Source: Chitinophaga sp. YR627 (lineage in GTDB: Bacteria > Bacteroidota > Bacteroidia > Chitinophagales > Chitinophagaceae). From it: a stretch of DNA of 64,000 bases. The DNA lies in NCBI RefSeq assembly GCF_900114995.1, contig NZ_FOUX01000001.1:496001-560000 (forward strand), read 5' to 3'. Of this stretch, positions 16,683-24,879 are shown in pieces. The notes beneath the pieces were generated by a model. That model was not told where the DNA came from. It did no database searches and saw only the letters and a program-made list of their open reading frames with translations. Within the stretch, counting starts at the first letter, position 1. Every line of letters begins with the position of its first letter. The translations under genes were made by a program, and so were the position numbers.

Positions 16683-16856
16683 TTACTGATAAGATTCCAT
16701 ATCGTCGAATTGTTCCGGCGCATAAGCTTTACGCATGTCTTCCCGCATGTTTCTGGCTTCGTCCAGGTGCGCGGTGACGATAGGCAGTGTCTTCTGCGCA
16801 TAATGTTGCCGTGCTGCATCCTTCATGTTATGCGCTGCTTTATCCGGTTTTTCCAT
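16683..16856 (-). CDS. 57-aa hydrophilic protein
   Basis: A small open frame of 57 codons, MEKPDKAAHNMKDAARQHYA at the start and ending in DDMESYQ. It is helical-looking, charged and has no membrane segment. Support for it being real: it ends 13 bp before the SPW gene on the same strand, has a sensible composition, and fills the space up to the divergent gene at 17006. I recognise no family. Confidence 0.55.
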   Translation of the reverse strand: MEKPDKAAHNMKDAARQHYAQKTLPIVTAHLDEARNMREDMRKAYAPEQFDDMESYQ

Positions 16857-17005
16857 TGTCGCCTGATGTTATCCAGCCCAAGTTTAGTCTTTTCATCTCT
16901 TATAATTTACAGATGTGGCGCAAAAAGGGTACCATCACTTTGCTGGCATAGTTTTATCAGCTTGTATAGTCATGAACATGATTCTATCATCAAAAAACAA
17001 TTCAT

Positions 17006-17245
17006 ATGAGTTCAATACTTAATCAGGGCCATGAAGAAGGACCGGTCGCCAAAGCGATTGAAAACCAGACGGCGAAGCTGCCATCAGATACTTTTCTATG
17101 GGCAGCAATAGGTGCTATGGGGGTATCACTGGCATTACAATGCCTGAAACAGAAGCATGTCAGTCTGTTTGTAGGACAATGGGCTGCGCCATTTCTGTTA
17201 CTAGGCATTTACAATAAAATTGTGAAGACAGAAGGCCATGACTAA
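17006..17245 (+). CDS. Small membrane protein of unknown function
   Basis: A 79-aa protein with a soluble N-terminal third (MSSILNQGHEEGPVAKAIENQT) and two hydrophobic helices (about residues 30-47 and 55-70). A strong terminator follows, so it is a monocistronic unit, divergent from the 57-aa/SPW pair. Small two-helix proteins like this occur widely in Bacteroidota, but I cannot assign a role. Confidence 0.72.
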   Translation: MSSILNQGHEEGPVAKAIENQTAKLPSDTFLWAAIGAMGVSLALQCLKQKHVSLFVGQWAAPFLLLGIYNKIVKTEGHD

Positions 17246-17263
17246 CAGCAAGAATGTAATGTG

Positions 17264-17295
17264 AAAGTCCGGAGCTTATGGGAGTTCCGGACTTT
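17264..17295 (+). terminator. Rho-independent terminator
   Basis: A perfect 10-bp stem (AAAGTCCGGA at 17264-17273, its complement at 17286-17295) with a 12-base loop and a T-rich tail (TTTTATT) on the plus strand, 18 bp after the stop codon of the small membrane-protein gene. Confidence 0.85.
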
Positions 17296-17369
17296 TATTA
17301 AGAGAGATATTTACGTAGAAGTGTGGTTCAGTATACACGTATTATCTGATCAGCGAAGAAACATCAGCC

Positions 17370-18041
17370 TCAGGGGAGCTGTACTGCGGCATTGTTTAAG
17401 TGAAGAATGCCTAATAATTCTTTCATTTCATAAAAAACATTGGCCCCTTCTTTTTTAAGTTCTTCACCATTAAATGGTTTTGCATAACCATATACTTTGA
17501 ATCCACCCCTATGTGCCGCAATCACGCCTGCCTTACTGTCTTCAATCACTACACACTCCGCAGGAGAGAAGCCCATTTGTTTTGCTGCATGCAGGAAGAT
17601 CCCCGGGTCAGGTTTCCAGCTATTGATATCGTAACCGCTGAAGATCCTGTTGCCTTCTTCAAAATAAGGTAGCAGGCCGGTAATGGTGAGGTTCAGCTTC
17701 ATCTTTTCTACGGGACCGCTGGAGGCAACGCAGAACGGTATGGTCAGACTGTCAAGTACGGCTTTAATACCATTTACAGGGCGCATTTCCGTTTTAAAAA
17801 CCTCATATGAACGCTTCCGGAATGCCTGTTCAAAATCTTCCGGAAAGGGGCTGTTAGCCTTTTGCTGCAACATTTTGATACCTTCTTTCAGCCGGATGCC
17901 ACTGAATTCTTCTACTGCTTCCTGGAGGTCCATGGTCACGCCATATTCGGATGCCATATCTAAAAGTACTCTTACACCAATCACTTCACTATCTACCAAT
18001 ACGCCGTCACAGTCAAATATGATACATCCGGGCTTTTGCAT
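17370..18041 (-). CDS. HAD-superfamily hydrolase, beta-phosphoglucomutase/GPH-like
   Basis: A 223-aa HAD subfamily IA phosphatase with a helical cap. Motif I is FDCDGVLVDSE (nucleophile Asp), motif II is VASSG, the Lys of motif III is in SWKPDPGIFLHAA and motif IV is VIEDSKAGVIAA. Such enzymes dephosphorylate small sugar phosphates or phosphoglycolate. It starts 2 bp after the stop of the MFS transporter upstream, so the two are one operon. A link between an imported sugar and its dephosphorylation is plausible but not shown. Confidence 0.9.
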   Translation of the reverse strand: MQKPGCIIFDCDGVLVDSEVIGVRVLLDMASEYGVTMDLQEAVEEFSGIRLKEGIKMLQQKANSPFPEDFEQAFRKRSYEVFKTEMRPVNGIKAVLDSLTIPFCVASSGPVEKMKLNLTITGLLPYFEEGNRIFSGYDINSWKPDPGIFLHAAKQMGFSPAECVVIEDSKAGVIAAHRGGFKVYGYAKPFNGEELKKEGANVFYEMKELLGILHLNNAAVQLP

Positions 18042-18043
18042 GT

Positions 18044-19216
18044 TTACGATTTTAGATTATCTGTTAATGTAGTTTTTTGTGTTGCTTCTTTGATCTGTAA
18101 TATCAGGGCGGTGATCAGTACACCAAAGAGGGCCATTACAGCGAATGCCCATCTGATACCTAAGCCTTCTGCCAGAAAACCGACTACAGGCGGTACCACC
18201 AGGAATCCCATATACCCTACGGTGGAAACAGCTGCAATGGCTGAACCACTGCTCAGCTGCGTGTTCATGGTGGCCATGCGCAGTACCAGCGGCACCACAC
18301 AGGAAACACCGAAACCGATCATCATAAAACCGATACTGGCGGAGATCGTATGCGGCAATACAGCTGATACCAGGAATCCGCAGAGGACCAGTATGCCGCT
18401 GTACCTGATCATGGTTGGTATACCCAGGCGGTTGACAAGCCTGTCTCCGGTAAAACGTCCGGTACTCATGGCAATCATGTAAATGACATAACCCGCGGCG
18501 ATCAGTTTCTGCGGCGGATGTACGGCTTCCTGGAAGAAGATATTGCTCCAGTCGTACATTGTCCCCTCACATGCCATGACGGCAAATGATATCAGCCCGT
18601 ACTTCATCAGGTGTTTGTCGGGCCAGATAAAACGTTTGGTATCGGCCTGTTTCTTCGGCGGCTCATGCGGACTATCCGGGAATGCGATAAAACCCATGAT
18701 GGTCATCAATACCGCCACCACCAGGAAATGCCATGCCGGAGTGATCTTTACATCCACCATCACAGCACCTACCGCTGCGGCAGCAAAACCTGCCAGACTC
18801 CATACTCCATGAAAAGTAGTGATTATTGACCGATTATACAATGCCTGAACGGCAACAGATTGTGCATTTACGGAAATATTCATCAGATTCCGGGAGGAAC
18901 CAAAGCAGAAAAGTACCAGGCCCAGCTGCCAGGGCTCATTCACAACTCCGATCATCGCCAGCATCAGGTTGAAGACCAATACCCCGATCATCATAATATT
19001 CCGGCTGCTGTGCCGCTGTAAAAGGTAACCTGTGACAGGCAGGGTCATGACCAGTCCGATCGGCAGCGCGAAGAGGTAAAAGCCCAACTGGGCCTTGTTT
19101 AAGGATAATTGGCGTTGAATATCAGGTATCCTGGAGGCCCAGCTGGAAAAACTGAAGCCGGAGATAAAGAAGAAAGCAGCGGTCGCGAGCCGGGCGGACC
19201 TGGGAGTGGTTGTCAT
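18044..19216 (-). CDS. MFS transporter (YbjJ/FucP-like)
   Basis: A 390-aa 12-helix major facilitator protein. It begins with a short soluble tail then FFFISGFSFSSWASRIPDIQ, resembling the E. coli YbjJ type. The central loop (PHEPPKKQADTKRFIWPDKH) separates the two six-helix halves. A -7-like box TAATTTTG on the minus strand at 19228-19221 is only 5 bp from the start codon, so the mRNA may be nearly leaderless. It is followed by the HAD gene with a 2-bp gap. Substrate unknown. Confidence 0.88.
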   Translation of the reverse strand: MTTTPRSARLATAAFFFISGFSFSSWASRIPDIQRQLSLNKAQLGFYLFALPIGLVMTLPVTGYLLQRHSSRNIMMIGVLVFNLMLAMIGVVNEPWQLGLVLFCFGSSRNLMNISVNAQSVAVQALYNRSIITTFHGVWSLAGFAAAAVGAVMVDVKITPAWHFLVVAVLMTIMGFIAFPDSPHEPPKKQADTKRFIWPDKHLMKYGLISFAVMACEGTMYDWSNIFFQEAVHPPQKLIAAGYVIYMIAMSTGRFTGDRLVNRLGIPTMIRYSGILVLCGFLVSAVLPHTISASIGFMMIGFGVSCVVPLVLRMATMNTQLSSGSAIAAVSTVGYMGFLVVPPVVGFLAEGLGIRWAFAVMALFGVLITALILQIKEATQKTTLTDNLKS

Positions 19217-19628
19217 GGAGCAAAATTAATAATTAGGGATCAGGAATTGGAATGCAGGGAAGAGAGGTGCGAATAGCAGAGGGGATATCGGTGTAATGGA
19301 GGATTGGAAGGAGGTGAAGTTTCGCAATGAGACTAAGTGGGATTGAAATAGCAGTTAGAAGCATGATATGGCAGCTTGGGGAGCAAAAGGTGGAGGGTAT
19401 TTAGTTGAGCAGGGATATAGGGAATTGAGGTACGACAGGGAACGGGTGTATAAGGGAAAGTTTTTCCGGTTTGGAAAGAAGTGAGTGGGAGGGTTGGACC
19501 AGGTCTGCTTAGCTGAACTGGTATTGTAATAAATGTAAAAAGGCGCCTCATTCCTGAAGCGCCTTTACACCTATTCATTTAAGGAAATTAGATAGTAAAC
19601 AAGCATTTACATGCCAATTCTTAATTGT
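19217..19628. other. Intergenic region with a purine-rich strand, 412 bp
   Basis: No supported gene. From about 19240 to 19520 the plus strand is strongly purine-biased (runs such as GGAGGATTGGAAGGAGGTG), unlike the surrounding coding DNA. The right end carries a terminator for the MG2 gene at 19539-19566, and the left end the probable promoter of the MFS gene. A minus-strand open frame at 19333-19578 runs through the terminator and looks spurious. Confidence 0.6.
19539..19566 (-). terminator. Rho-independent terminator of the MG2 surface-protein gene
   Basis: Inverted repeat AAAGGCGC/GCGCCTTT with a 12-base loop. On the minus strand the stem is followed by TTTTT, and it lies 63 bp after the stop codon of the gene at 19629-22076. 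Confidence 0.8.
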
Positions 19629-22076
19629 CTAATACACCTGTTCCACACGGCCCACGCGTCCATCCGCAGTAATACCTTCTACTACGATACGGAAACGTTT
19701 GGAGAAGTCATTGTTATAGAACTGGATCGTCCTGGCATAAGTAATAGAATCCACAGAAATGTAAGGGTTCCAGTACAGGGTCAGACGTTTATCAGGCAGT
19801 TCATGTACTTCTTTCTTCACGGCGTAGTCAGGTGAGTAAAACTCTTTCACCAGACTGTAACCCGCTTTCTTCATACGCTCGAAACCACGGATGGTCTGAT
19901 CGCCCTGGTTGTCGCCACCCTTCTTGGTGTATACAGCAATCGCACCACCGGCGCCACCACCGAAACCACCCATAAATGGCGGACGGAATACCTTTACCAA
20001 AGCAATATCATTAACGTTCACGCTGGCCAGCATACTTACGTCTGAAGGCATTTCGTTCAGGTACAATGATGGCTTCGCACCACGCCATGACATGGTTGGG
20101 TTGTTAAGATCACCGGTGATATTCAGACCAGCTACTCTGGATTGCAGGTACTGGAATATATTCAGCTGGAAAGGTGTTTCCTTGGTCAGGTCGAAGGTAT
20201 AACCATCACCGGAAGAGAACATACCGGAGGTATAACGCTGCTCGATCGTCTGCTGTGGTGTGATCTTTTTATCACGGATATTCACCTCTTTCAGGTAAAC
20301 AGTTTTATTGGTGATAGACCGGTTGACCTTATTGCTTTCGTTGGCGGTGATCAGGAAACGGCTCATTGCTGCGTTATCCAGTCCCAGTGGTACACGGGCA
20401 GGATAAGGCGTACTTACCGGCTGATTGATATCAAAGAAGTGTTTGTCAAAAGTAACCTGTACATCTTTTTTGCGCTGTTTGTCATTCCCCTGGAAAAATA
20501 CCAGGACGGTATCCATGAACTGGATATTAGGAATTTCAAACTCGCCTTTATCATTTACCTCGGCAGAGGAGAAGGAGGTGCTGCTGTCCAGTGGGTTTTT
20601 AAAGATAAAGTCTACTTTACCACCTGCAGCCGGATAACGGCCGGTATTGGTTACCGCAGTACCCTTAATGGACATACCCTGTTCATATGGGAATTTCAGC
20701 TGTGGCATCTCGTTATTGAGGATCTTTTTCCAGCTGAATCTGCTCCAGCCGTTGGTCAGCATGACCAGATCGATAGCGTCAACAGTTGCTTTAGCGGTAT
20801 CTCTGAAGTACCAGGCCGGATTATAGACATATCCTTTCAGATCGGAGGTCATCAGGAAGGTAGACAGGATATTATGTTCATCCGGATCTTTCACTACCTG
20901 ATCGGCATCTGTGATAGAAATGGACATAGTGCTCTGCATACTGTCTGGTGCAAACAGTTCGATGGAGCTCTTACCCCTTGGTGCAGTAGAGATCTCTGCA
21001 TTCATGAAGCTAAGGTCGATCTGGTCTGCTTTCCGCACAAAGGCCAGTCGCTCGGAAACCGGCAGGCCCTTATCGCTGAACAGGGTCACGTGGACGATAC
21101 CTGTAGGCAATCCCTGTGTAGGAATGAAACCGCTGATACGGCCTTCCCCTACATCGAGGAGCGCTTTATACACCAGCTGGTTCTGTACCTGGCCGATCAC
21201 CATCATCCTGCGATAGGCGGTATCATCCGGGTTTGCCAGGGTAGCCTGGTAGAAAATACGGTTGCCTCTGTTGTACAGCTTCAGGGCTACGCCCTCGCTG
21301 CTGGCTATCGGTAGGTCGAATGTTTTCTGCAGACCGGTGCCTACTTTTACGACTGCACGGTATTGTTCACCGGCGGCAGGAGTCAGGTCGAAAGTACCCA
21401 TACCATCATGTATGGTTTTGATCTCTGCGACTGTTTCTTTCTTACTGTTCTGTACCGTACCGGCAATGGCTACCGGGAAGCCATTCTGATCGATGGCTTT
21501 AAAGGCTACCAGACCGGCATTGTTTGCCAGCATGTTACCCCCTTCAGGGAAGAACTGTACTGCAAAGTCAGCTTTGGCAGTATCCTTTGCCGGCAGCGGC
21601 ACCTTTTTGGAAGGATCCAGTATCTCGATATTCTTGTAGAAAAGGAAGGACTGGTCATAGTTCAGCATCCAGGCAGTATATGCCCTGATCTGGTATTGAC
21701 CGGATTTCAGGGTTTCGGGCAACTCAAAGTCACCAGCTGCGGCAGCACCCTGAGCCGGCAGCCTTTTTTTGGTAACAACATTCCCATCCTTATCCAGCAG
21801 CTCCACATAGAGGATGGAGGCGGTCAGGGACGGCTGGTTCTGGAGCATGATGTATGCCTTAAACCACATCGTTTCGCCGGAAGCATAGATGTCTTTGTCA
21901 AAATGCAGGTATACTTTTTCCTGTGGGTAACGCTTTCCAAACAGTGCCAGGGCATTTGTAACCTTATCCTGCCAGTCGTCAGCCGGCAACAGGGAGAATG
22001 CTGTAAGCACGCCTGCCGAACAGATAGGGATGATCCATTTCAGTCGGGTGTACTTTCTTAATGATGAAAATTCCAT
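19629..22076 (-). CDS. Exported MG2-domain protein with a C-terminal TonB-receptor plug domain
   Basis: An 815-aa protein with an N-terminal hydrophobic signal/anchor (residues ~14-32), then an alpha-2-macroglobulin MG2-like domain (EKVYLHFDKDIYASGETMWFKAYI, residues ~55-155), several Ig-like repeats, and near the C-terminus a plug-like domain (YLQSRVAGLNITGD ... VNVNDIALVKVFRPPFMGG ... GGAIAVYTKKGG). This architecture is common in Bacteroidota and lacks the beta-barrel of a true TonB receptor. It is monocistronic, divergent from a Crp-like regulator gene 117 bp away. Likely periplasmic or surface. Function is unknown. Confidence 0.85.
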   Translation of the reverse strand: MEFSSLRKYTRLKWIIPICSAGVLTAFSLLPADDWQDKVTNALALFGKRYPQEKVYLHFDKDIYASGETMWFKAYIMLQNQPSLTASILYVELLDKDGNVVTKKRLPAQGAAAAGDFELPETLKSGQYQIRAYTAWMLNYDQSFLFYKNIEILDPSKKVPLPAKDTAKADFAVQFFPEGGNMLANNAGLVAFKAIDQNGFPVAIAGTVQNSKKETVAEIKTIHDGMGTFDLTPAAGEQYRAVVKVGTGLQKTFDLPIASSEGVALKLYNRGNRIFYQATLANPDDTAYRRMMVIGQVQNQLVYKALLDVGEGRISGFIPTQGLPTGIVHVTLFSDKGLPVSERLAFVRKADQIDLSFMNAEISTAPRGKSSIELFAPDSMQSTMSISITDADQVVKDPDEHNILSTFLMTSDLKGYVYNPAWYFRDTAKATVDAIDLVMLTNGWSRFSWKKILNNEMPQLKFPYEQGMSIKGTAVTNTGRYPAAGGKVDFIFKNPLDSSTSFSSAEVNDKGEFEIPNIQFMDTVLVFFQGNDKQRKKDVQVTFDKHFFDINQPVSTPYPARVPLGLDNAAMSRFLITANESNKVNRSITNKTVYLKEVNIRDKKITPQQTIEQRYTSGMFSSGDGYTFDLTKETPFQLNIFQYLQSRVAGLNITGDLNNPTMSWRGAKPSLYLNEMPSDVSMLASVNVNDIALVKVFRPPFMGGFGGGAGGAIAVYTKKGGDNQGDQTIRGFERMKKAGYSLVKEFYSPDYAVKKEVHELPDKRLTLYWNPYISVDSITYARTIQFYNNDFSKRFRIVVEGITADGRVGRVEQVY

Positions 22077-22193
22077 GCGGGCGATTTATTAATAACTATC
22101 GAATTTACGGTCAAAAACTAAGCGCTTTGCTTATTATTGCGGATGAAAGTAAGCATTTAAGTAAAATTTAAGAAAACCGCCCATCAATTTACT

Positions 22194-22778
22194 ATGTTCG
22201 GCCCAATTGACCAATTCGTTGCCAGGTTTATTCAGCTCACGCCGGAAGAGCTGGAGATCTTCCATTCTCTCCTGGAACACAGGAAAGTGAAAAAGAAAAG
22301 CTTTCTCCTCAGAGAAGGGGAAGTCTGTGATTATGAGGCATATATCCTGAAAGGGTGTGTACGTACCTTTTATGTAGACAAGCAGGGCGCCGAAACCAAT
22401 CTGGCCTTCGCCATAGAAGACTGGTGGGTAGCTGACCTGGCCAGTTTCTCTGAGCAACAGCCCTCAAGACAGAATATCGAGACGCTGGAGGACTGTGAAC
22501 TGCTGACCATCAGTTTCGAGAATAAAAACCTGCTGTTTTTAAAGGTCCCTAAGTTTGAAAGACTGTTCAGGGTGTTGTTACAACGTACAGCCAGCGTTAT
22601 GCAGCAGCGTATCTATGCCTCTATCTCCCAGACGGCCGAAGAACGGTATCTTGCCTTTATGGAAAGATACCCTGCTATTGTACAACGTATTCCGCAGCAT
22701 CATATTGCGCGGTATATAGGGGTATCGCCGGAGTTTTTGAGTAAGGTGAGGAGTACGATGTACCGGAAGGGCAATTAG
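22194..22778 (+). CDS. Crp/Fnr-family transcriptional regulator
   Basis: A 194-aa protein with an N-terminal cyclic-nucleotide-binding fold (REGEVCDYEAYILKGCVRTFYVDKQGAETNLAFA) and a C-terminal winged helix (RIPQHHIARYIGVSPEFLSKVRSTMYRKG). No Fnr-type cysteine cluster is present. It belongs to the Bacteroidota subfamily with a degenerate ligand pocket whose effector is mostly unknown. The gene stands alone, divergent from the MG2 gene, and its stop codon lies inside a heptamer repeat. Confidence 0.9.
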   Translation: MFGPIDQFVARFIQLTPEELEIFHSLLEHRKVKKKSFLLREGEVCDYEAYILKGCVRTFYVDKQGAETNLAFAIEDWWVADLASFSEQQPSRQNIETLEDCELLTISFENKNLLFLKVPKFERLFRVLLQRTASVMQQRIYASISQTAEERYLAFMERYPAIVQRIPQHHIARYIGVSPEFLSKVRSTMYRKGN

Positions 22779-22983
22779 GAATTACGAATTAGGAATTGAT
22801 TGAAAAAGTCAGACTGCCAGATTATTTTGATCAGATTGAAATAGACGAAAATTATAATAACAGAAAGGGTGCAGAGAAGAAACGTTGATTCAACAGCACA
22901 TTACATTACACTCAACTTGCCTCACATACACAACGATCTCCGCTGCATTTGAATTCCTAATTCCTAATTCGTAACTCCTAATT
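22773..22983. repeat. Intergenic unit bounded by inverted heptamer repeats
   Basis: The left end is AATTAGG-AATTACG-AATTAGG-AATT (22773-22797). The right end (22959-22983) is its reverse complement with one mismatch in 25. The stop codons of both flanking convergent genes (TAG at 22776-22778 and TAG at 22978-22980 on the minus strand) lie inside the repeats. Between them is about 160 bp of AT-rich non-coding DNA. Tandem AATTANG heptamers recall short tandemly repeated repetitive sequences known in cyanobacteria. The unit could also act as a bidirectional terminator or be a small mobile insertion. Confidence 0.65.
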
Positions 22984-23598
22984 TTTAAAGACCAGCTTAT
23001 TCGCCCAGTCTATCTCTTCCTGGCTGATCGTATGTCCCATATTGTTGTAAATATTGACGGTAATATCAGCTCCCATATCTTTCAGCACTTTCTCTGAGGC
23101 TTTTACACGATCTACCGGTACATGCGGATCGGGGTTGCTGGTACCAATGAATACCGGACTTCCGCCGAAGTTGCCGCTGTAGTTCTCCGGATAGAGCTGA
23201 TCTCCGATCAGTCCACCGGTAAAAGCTACTGTGCCACCATATTTAGCCGCATTGCGGGTGATGAATTCCAGGGTCAGACAGGCGCCCTGGGAGAATCCGA
23301 GGAAATAGATATTTTCTGCTGCGATACCGTCTGCCACTACATCGTCCACAACTTCTTTCAGCACACTCAGTGCGGAAGACAGCCATGGTTCATTCTGAGC
23401 CGGCGGCATGAGGAACGAGTACGGGTACCATGTGTGACCGGTAGCCTGTGGGGCTAACAGCGCATAGTCCTTTACGTTCAGGTAGTTGGCCAGTGTGAGG
23501 ATGTCTTCCGCACTACCACCACGACCATGTATCATGATCAGCGCTTTCTTTGCTTCTGTCGTCTTTTTCCCTGCTGTTATTATGTTCTTGGTATGCAT
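22978..23598 (-). CDS. Alpha/beta hydrolase, phospholipase/carboxylesterase (MhqD/YpfH-like)
   Basis: A 206-aa serine hydrolase with the nucleophile elbow GFSQGACL (Ser ~ residue 105), an early MIHGRGGSAEDIL oxyanion region, and catalytic Asp and His in SNPDPHVPVDRV and NNMGHTISQEE. It resembles MhqD, a carboxylesterase of the Bacillus quinone-response regulon. It is the last of seven minus-strand genes (18-bp gap to the next). Precise ester substrate unknown. Confidence 0.88.
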   Translation of the reverse strand: MHTKNIITAGKKTTEAKKALIMIHGRGGSAEDILTLANYLNVKDYALLAPQATGHTWYPYSFLMPPAQNEPWLSSALSVLKEVVDDVVADGIAAENIYFLGFSQGACLTLEFITRNAAKYGGTVAFTGGLIGDQLYPENYSGNFGGSPVFIGTSNPDPHVPVDRVKASEKVLKDMGADITVNIYNNMGHTISQEEIDWANKLVFKN

Positions 23599-23616
23599 AA
23601 GTTCAATTTGTCTGGA

Positions 23617-23919
23617 TTATTCTCCTTCCTGTTTCAGCCAGATGTCCGCAAACTCTTCGGGATGTTTTTTGAACTGTGCGTGTACGTAGGCACACAACGG
23701 CTTGACTTTCAGATTGTGTTCACGGGCGTAGGCCACCATTCCATTCATCAGGATCCTGGCCAGGCCTTTACCTTCGACCTGAGGCATGATCTCTGTATGA
23801 TAGGCTGTGAGTACATCGCCGTCTATACCGATCACCATTTCACCCGCCTGTTCGCCTTCATGCATCAGATAGAAGGCGCCGTGTTTTTTGGCATTGAGCC
23901 TGATTACTACTTCATCCAT
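23617..23919 (-). CDS. Small GNAT-type acetyltransferase (YjdJ-like)
   Basis: A 100-aa single-domain protein with LMHEGEQAGEMVIGIDGDVLTAYHTEI and a short acetyl-CoA loop EGKGLARILMNGMV, typical of the mini-GNAT (YjdJ) family. I use the ATG at 23919. The longer 163-codon frame would run through the dioxygenase gene end in another frame, and its extra N-terminus has poor composition. It is spaced 10 bp from the dioxygenase gene and 18 bp from the hydrolase gene. Acceptor unknown. Confidence 0.82.
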   Translation of the reverse strand: MDEVVIRLNAKKHGAFYLMHEGEQAGEMVIGIDGDVLTAYHTEIMPQVEGKGLARILMNGMVAYAREHNLKVKPLCAYVHAQFKKHPEEFADIWLKQEGE

Positions 23920-23929
23920 TTTATTCAGA

Positions 23930-24862
23930 TTAAAGAGCTGGTAATACTTTTTCGATGTCTGCGCGGATAGATTCATACTGTACCGGCAGTTTGAGGTGCT
24001 GACCCAGTTGATCCAGCGGTTCGTCCACGGTAAAACCGGGGTTATTGGTTGCCAGTTCAAACAGTACGCCGCCTGGTTCTCTGAAGTACAGGGAGTAGAA
24101 GTAATCACGGTTGATCTTCTGGGTGATATTGAGTCCTTTTTTCAGGACTTTATCCCGGAACTGCATCAGGACCTCGTCATTTTCCACACGGAAAGCAATG
24201 TGGTGGTTTGTACCGCCACCGCCTTTACCGGCAGATTCTTTCGGAGATTCGATGAGGTCTACGATGGCAGCTTCCTGTACGGCATCCGTAATGAAACGGT
24301 GACGGTTACCTTCCTGTTCCAGGAATTTATAACCCAGTACATCTGTCAGGATGTTAGCGGTAGGACCGATACTTCTGAGGTTCAGTACTACGCTGTGGAA
24401 GCCTTTGGTGGCATGCGCCGCTTTGATGTCCGCTGTTTCCCAACCGGTACGGTTGTCCGCATTTTTAGGAACAATAAGGTTTAATTTCAGACCATCCGGA
24501 TCTTCAAAGGGGAGATACAGTTCACCAAATCTTTCTGCTACCGGACCATGTACCACATTCTTAGCAGCAAAGCGGTCTGCCCAGAAATCCAGGCTGCCGG
24601 CAGGAACGGAATAACCGATCTCTGTAGCCATACCGGTACCGGTGTTACCGCGGCCGATGCCTTCCCATGGGAAGAATGTGAGGATGGTACCAGGCGTGCC
24701 GTGTTCGTCACCGAAATAGAAGTGATATGTACCGGGATCGTCGAAGTTAACGGTCTTCTTTACAAAACGAACTCCTAATGTGTCTGTGTAAAACTGAAGG
24801 TTTCTTTTCGCATTATCAGCAATTGCTGTAATGTGGTGCAGGCCTAATATTCTATCTTCCAT
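23930..24862 (-). CDS. Ring-cleaving dioxygenase (MhqO/MhqA-like, glyoxalase fold)
   Basis: A 310-aa extradiol-type dioxygenase built of two vicinal-oxygen-chelate modules. Module one starts ILGLHHITAIADNAKRNLQFYTDTLG, module two has KGFHSVVLNLRSIG and TNHHIAFRVEND, and GVLFELATNNPGFTVDEP closes it. The metal ligands should be the His in LHHITA, the His of TNHHIAF and the Glu of LFELAT. Family members (MhqA, MhqE, MhqO) cleave hydroquinone-type rings in quinone detoxification. Within the seven-gene operon it lies beside a pirin and a GNAT gene. Confidence 0.9.
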   Translation of the reverse strand: MEDRILGLHHITAIADNAKRNLQFYTDTLGVRFVKKTVNFDDPGTYHFYFGDEHGTPGTILTFFPWEGIGRGNTGTGMATEIGYSVPAGSLDFWADRFAAKNVVHGPVAERFGELYLPFEDPDGLKLNLIVPKNADNRTGWETADIKAAHATKGFHSVVLNLRSIGPTANILTDVLGYKFLEQEGNRHRFITDAVQEAAIVDLIESPKESAGKGGGGTNHHIAFRVENDEVLMQFRDKVLKKGLNITQKINRDYFYSLYFREPGGVLFELATNNPGFTVDEPLDQLGQHLKLPVQYESIRADIEKVLPAL

Positions 24863-24879
24863 AAAAAATGTTTTAAAAG

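Noticed and set aside
19333..19578. 81-codon frame on the minus strand
   Set aside because: Crosses the terminator of the MG2 gene; composition driven by the purine-rich strand.
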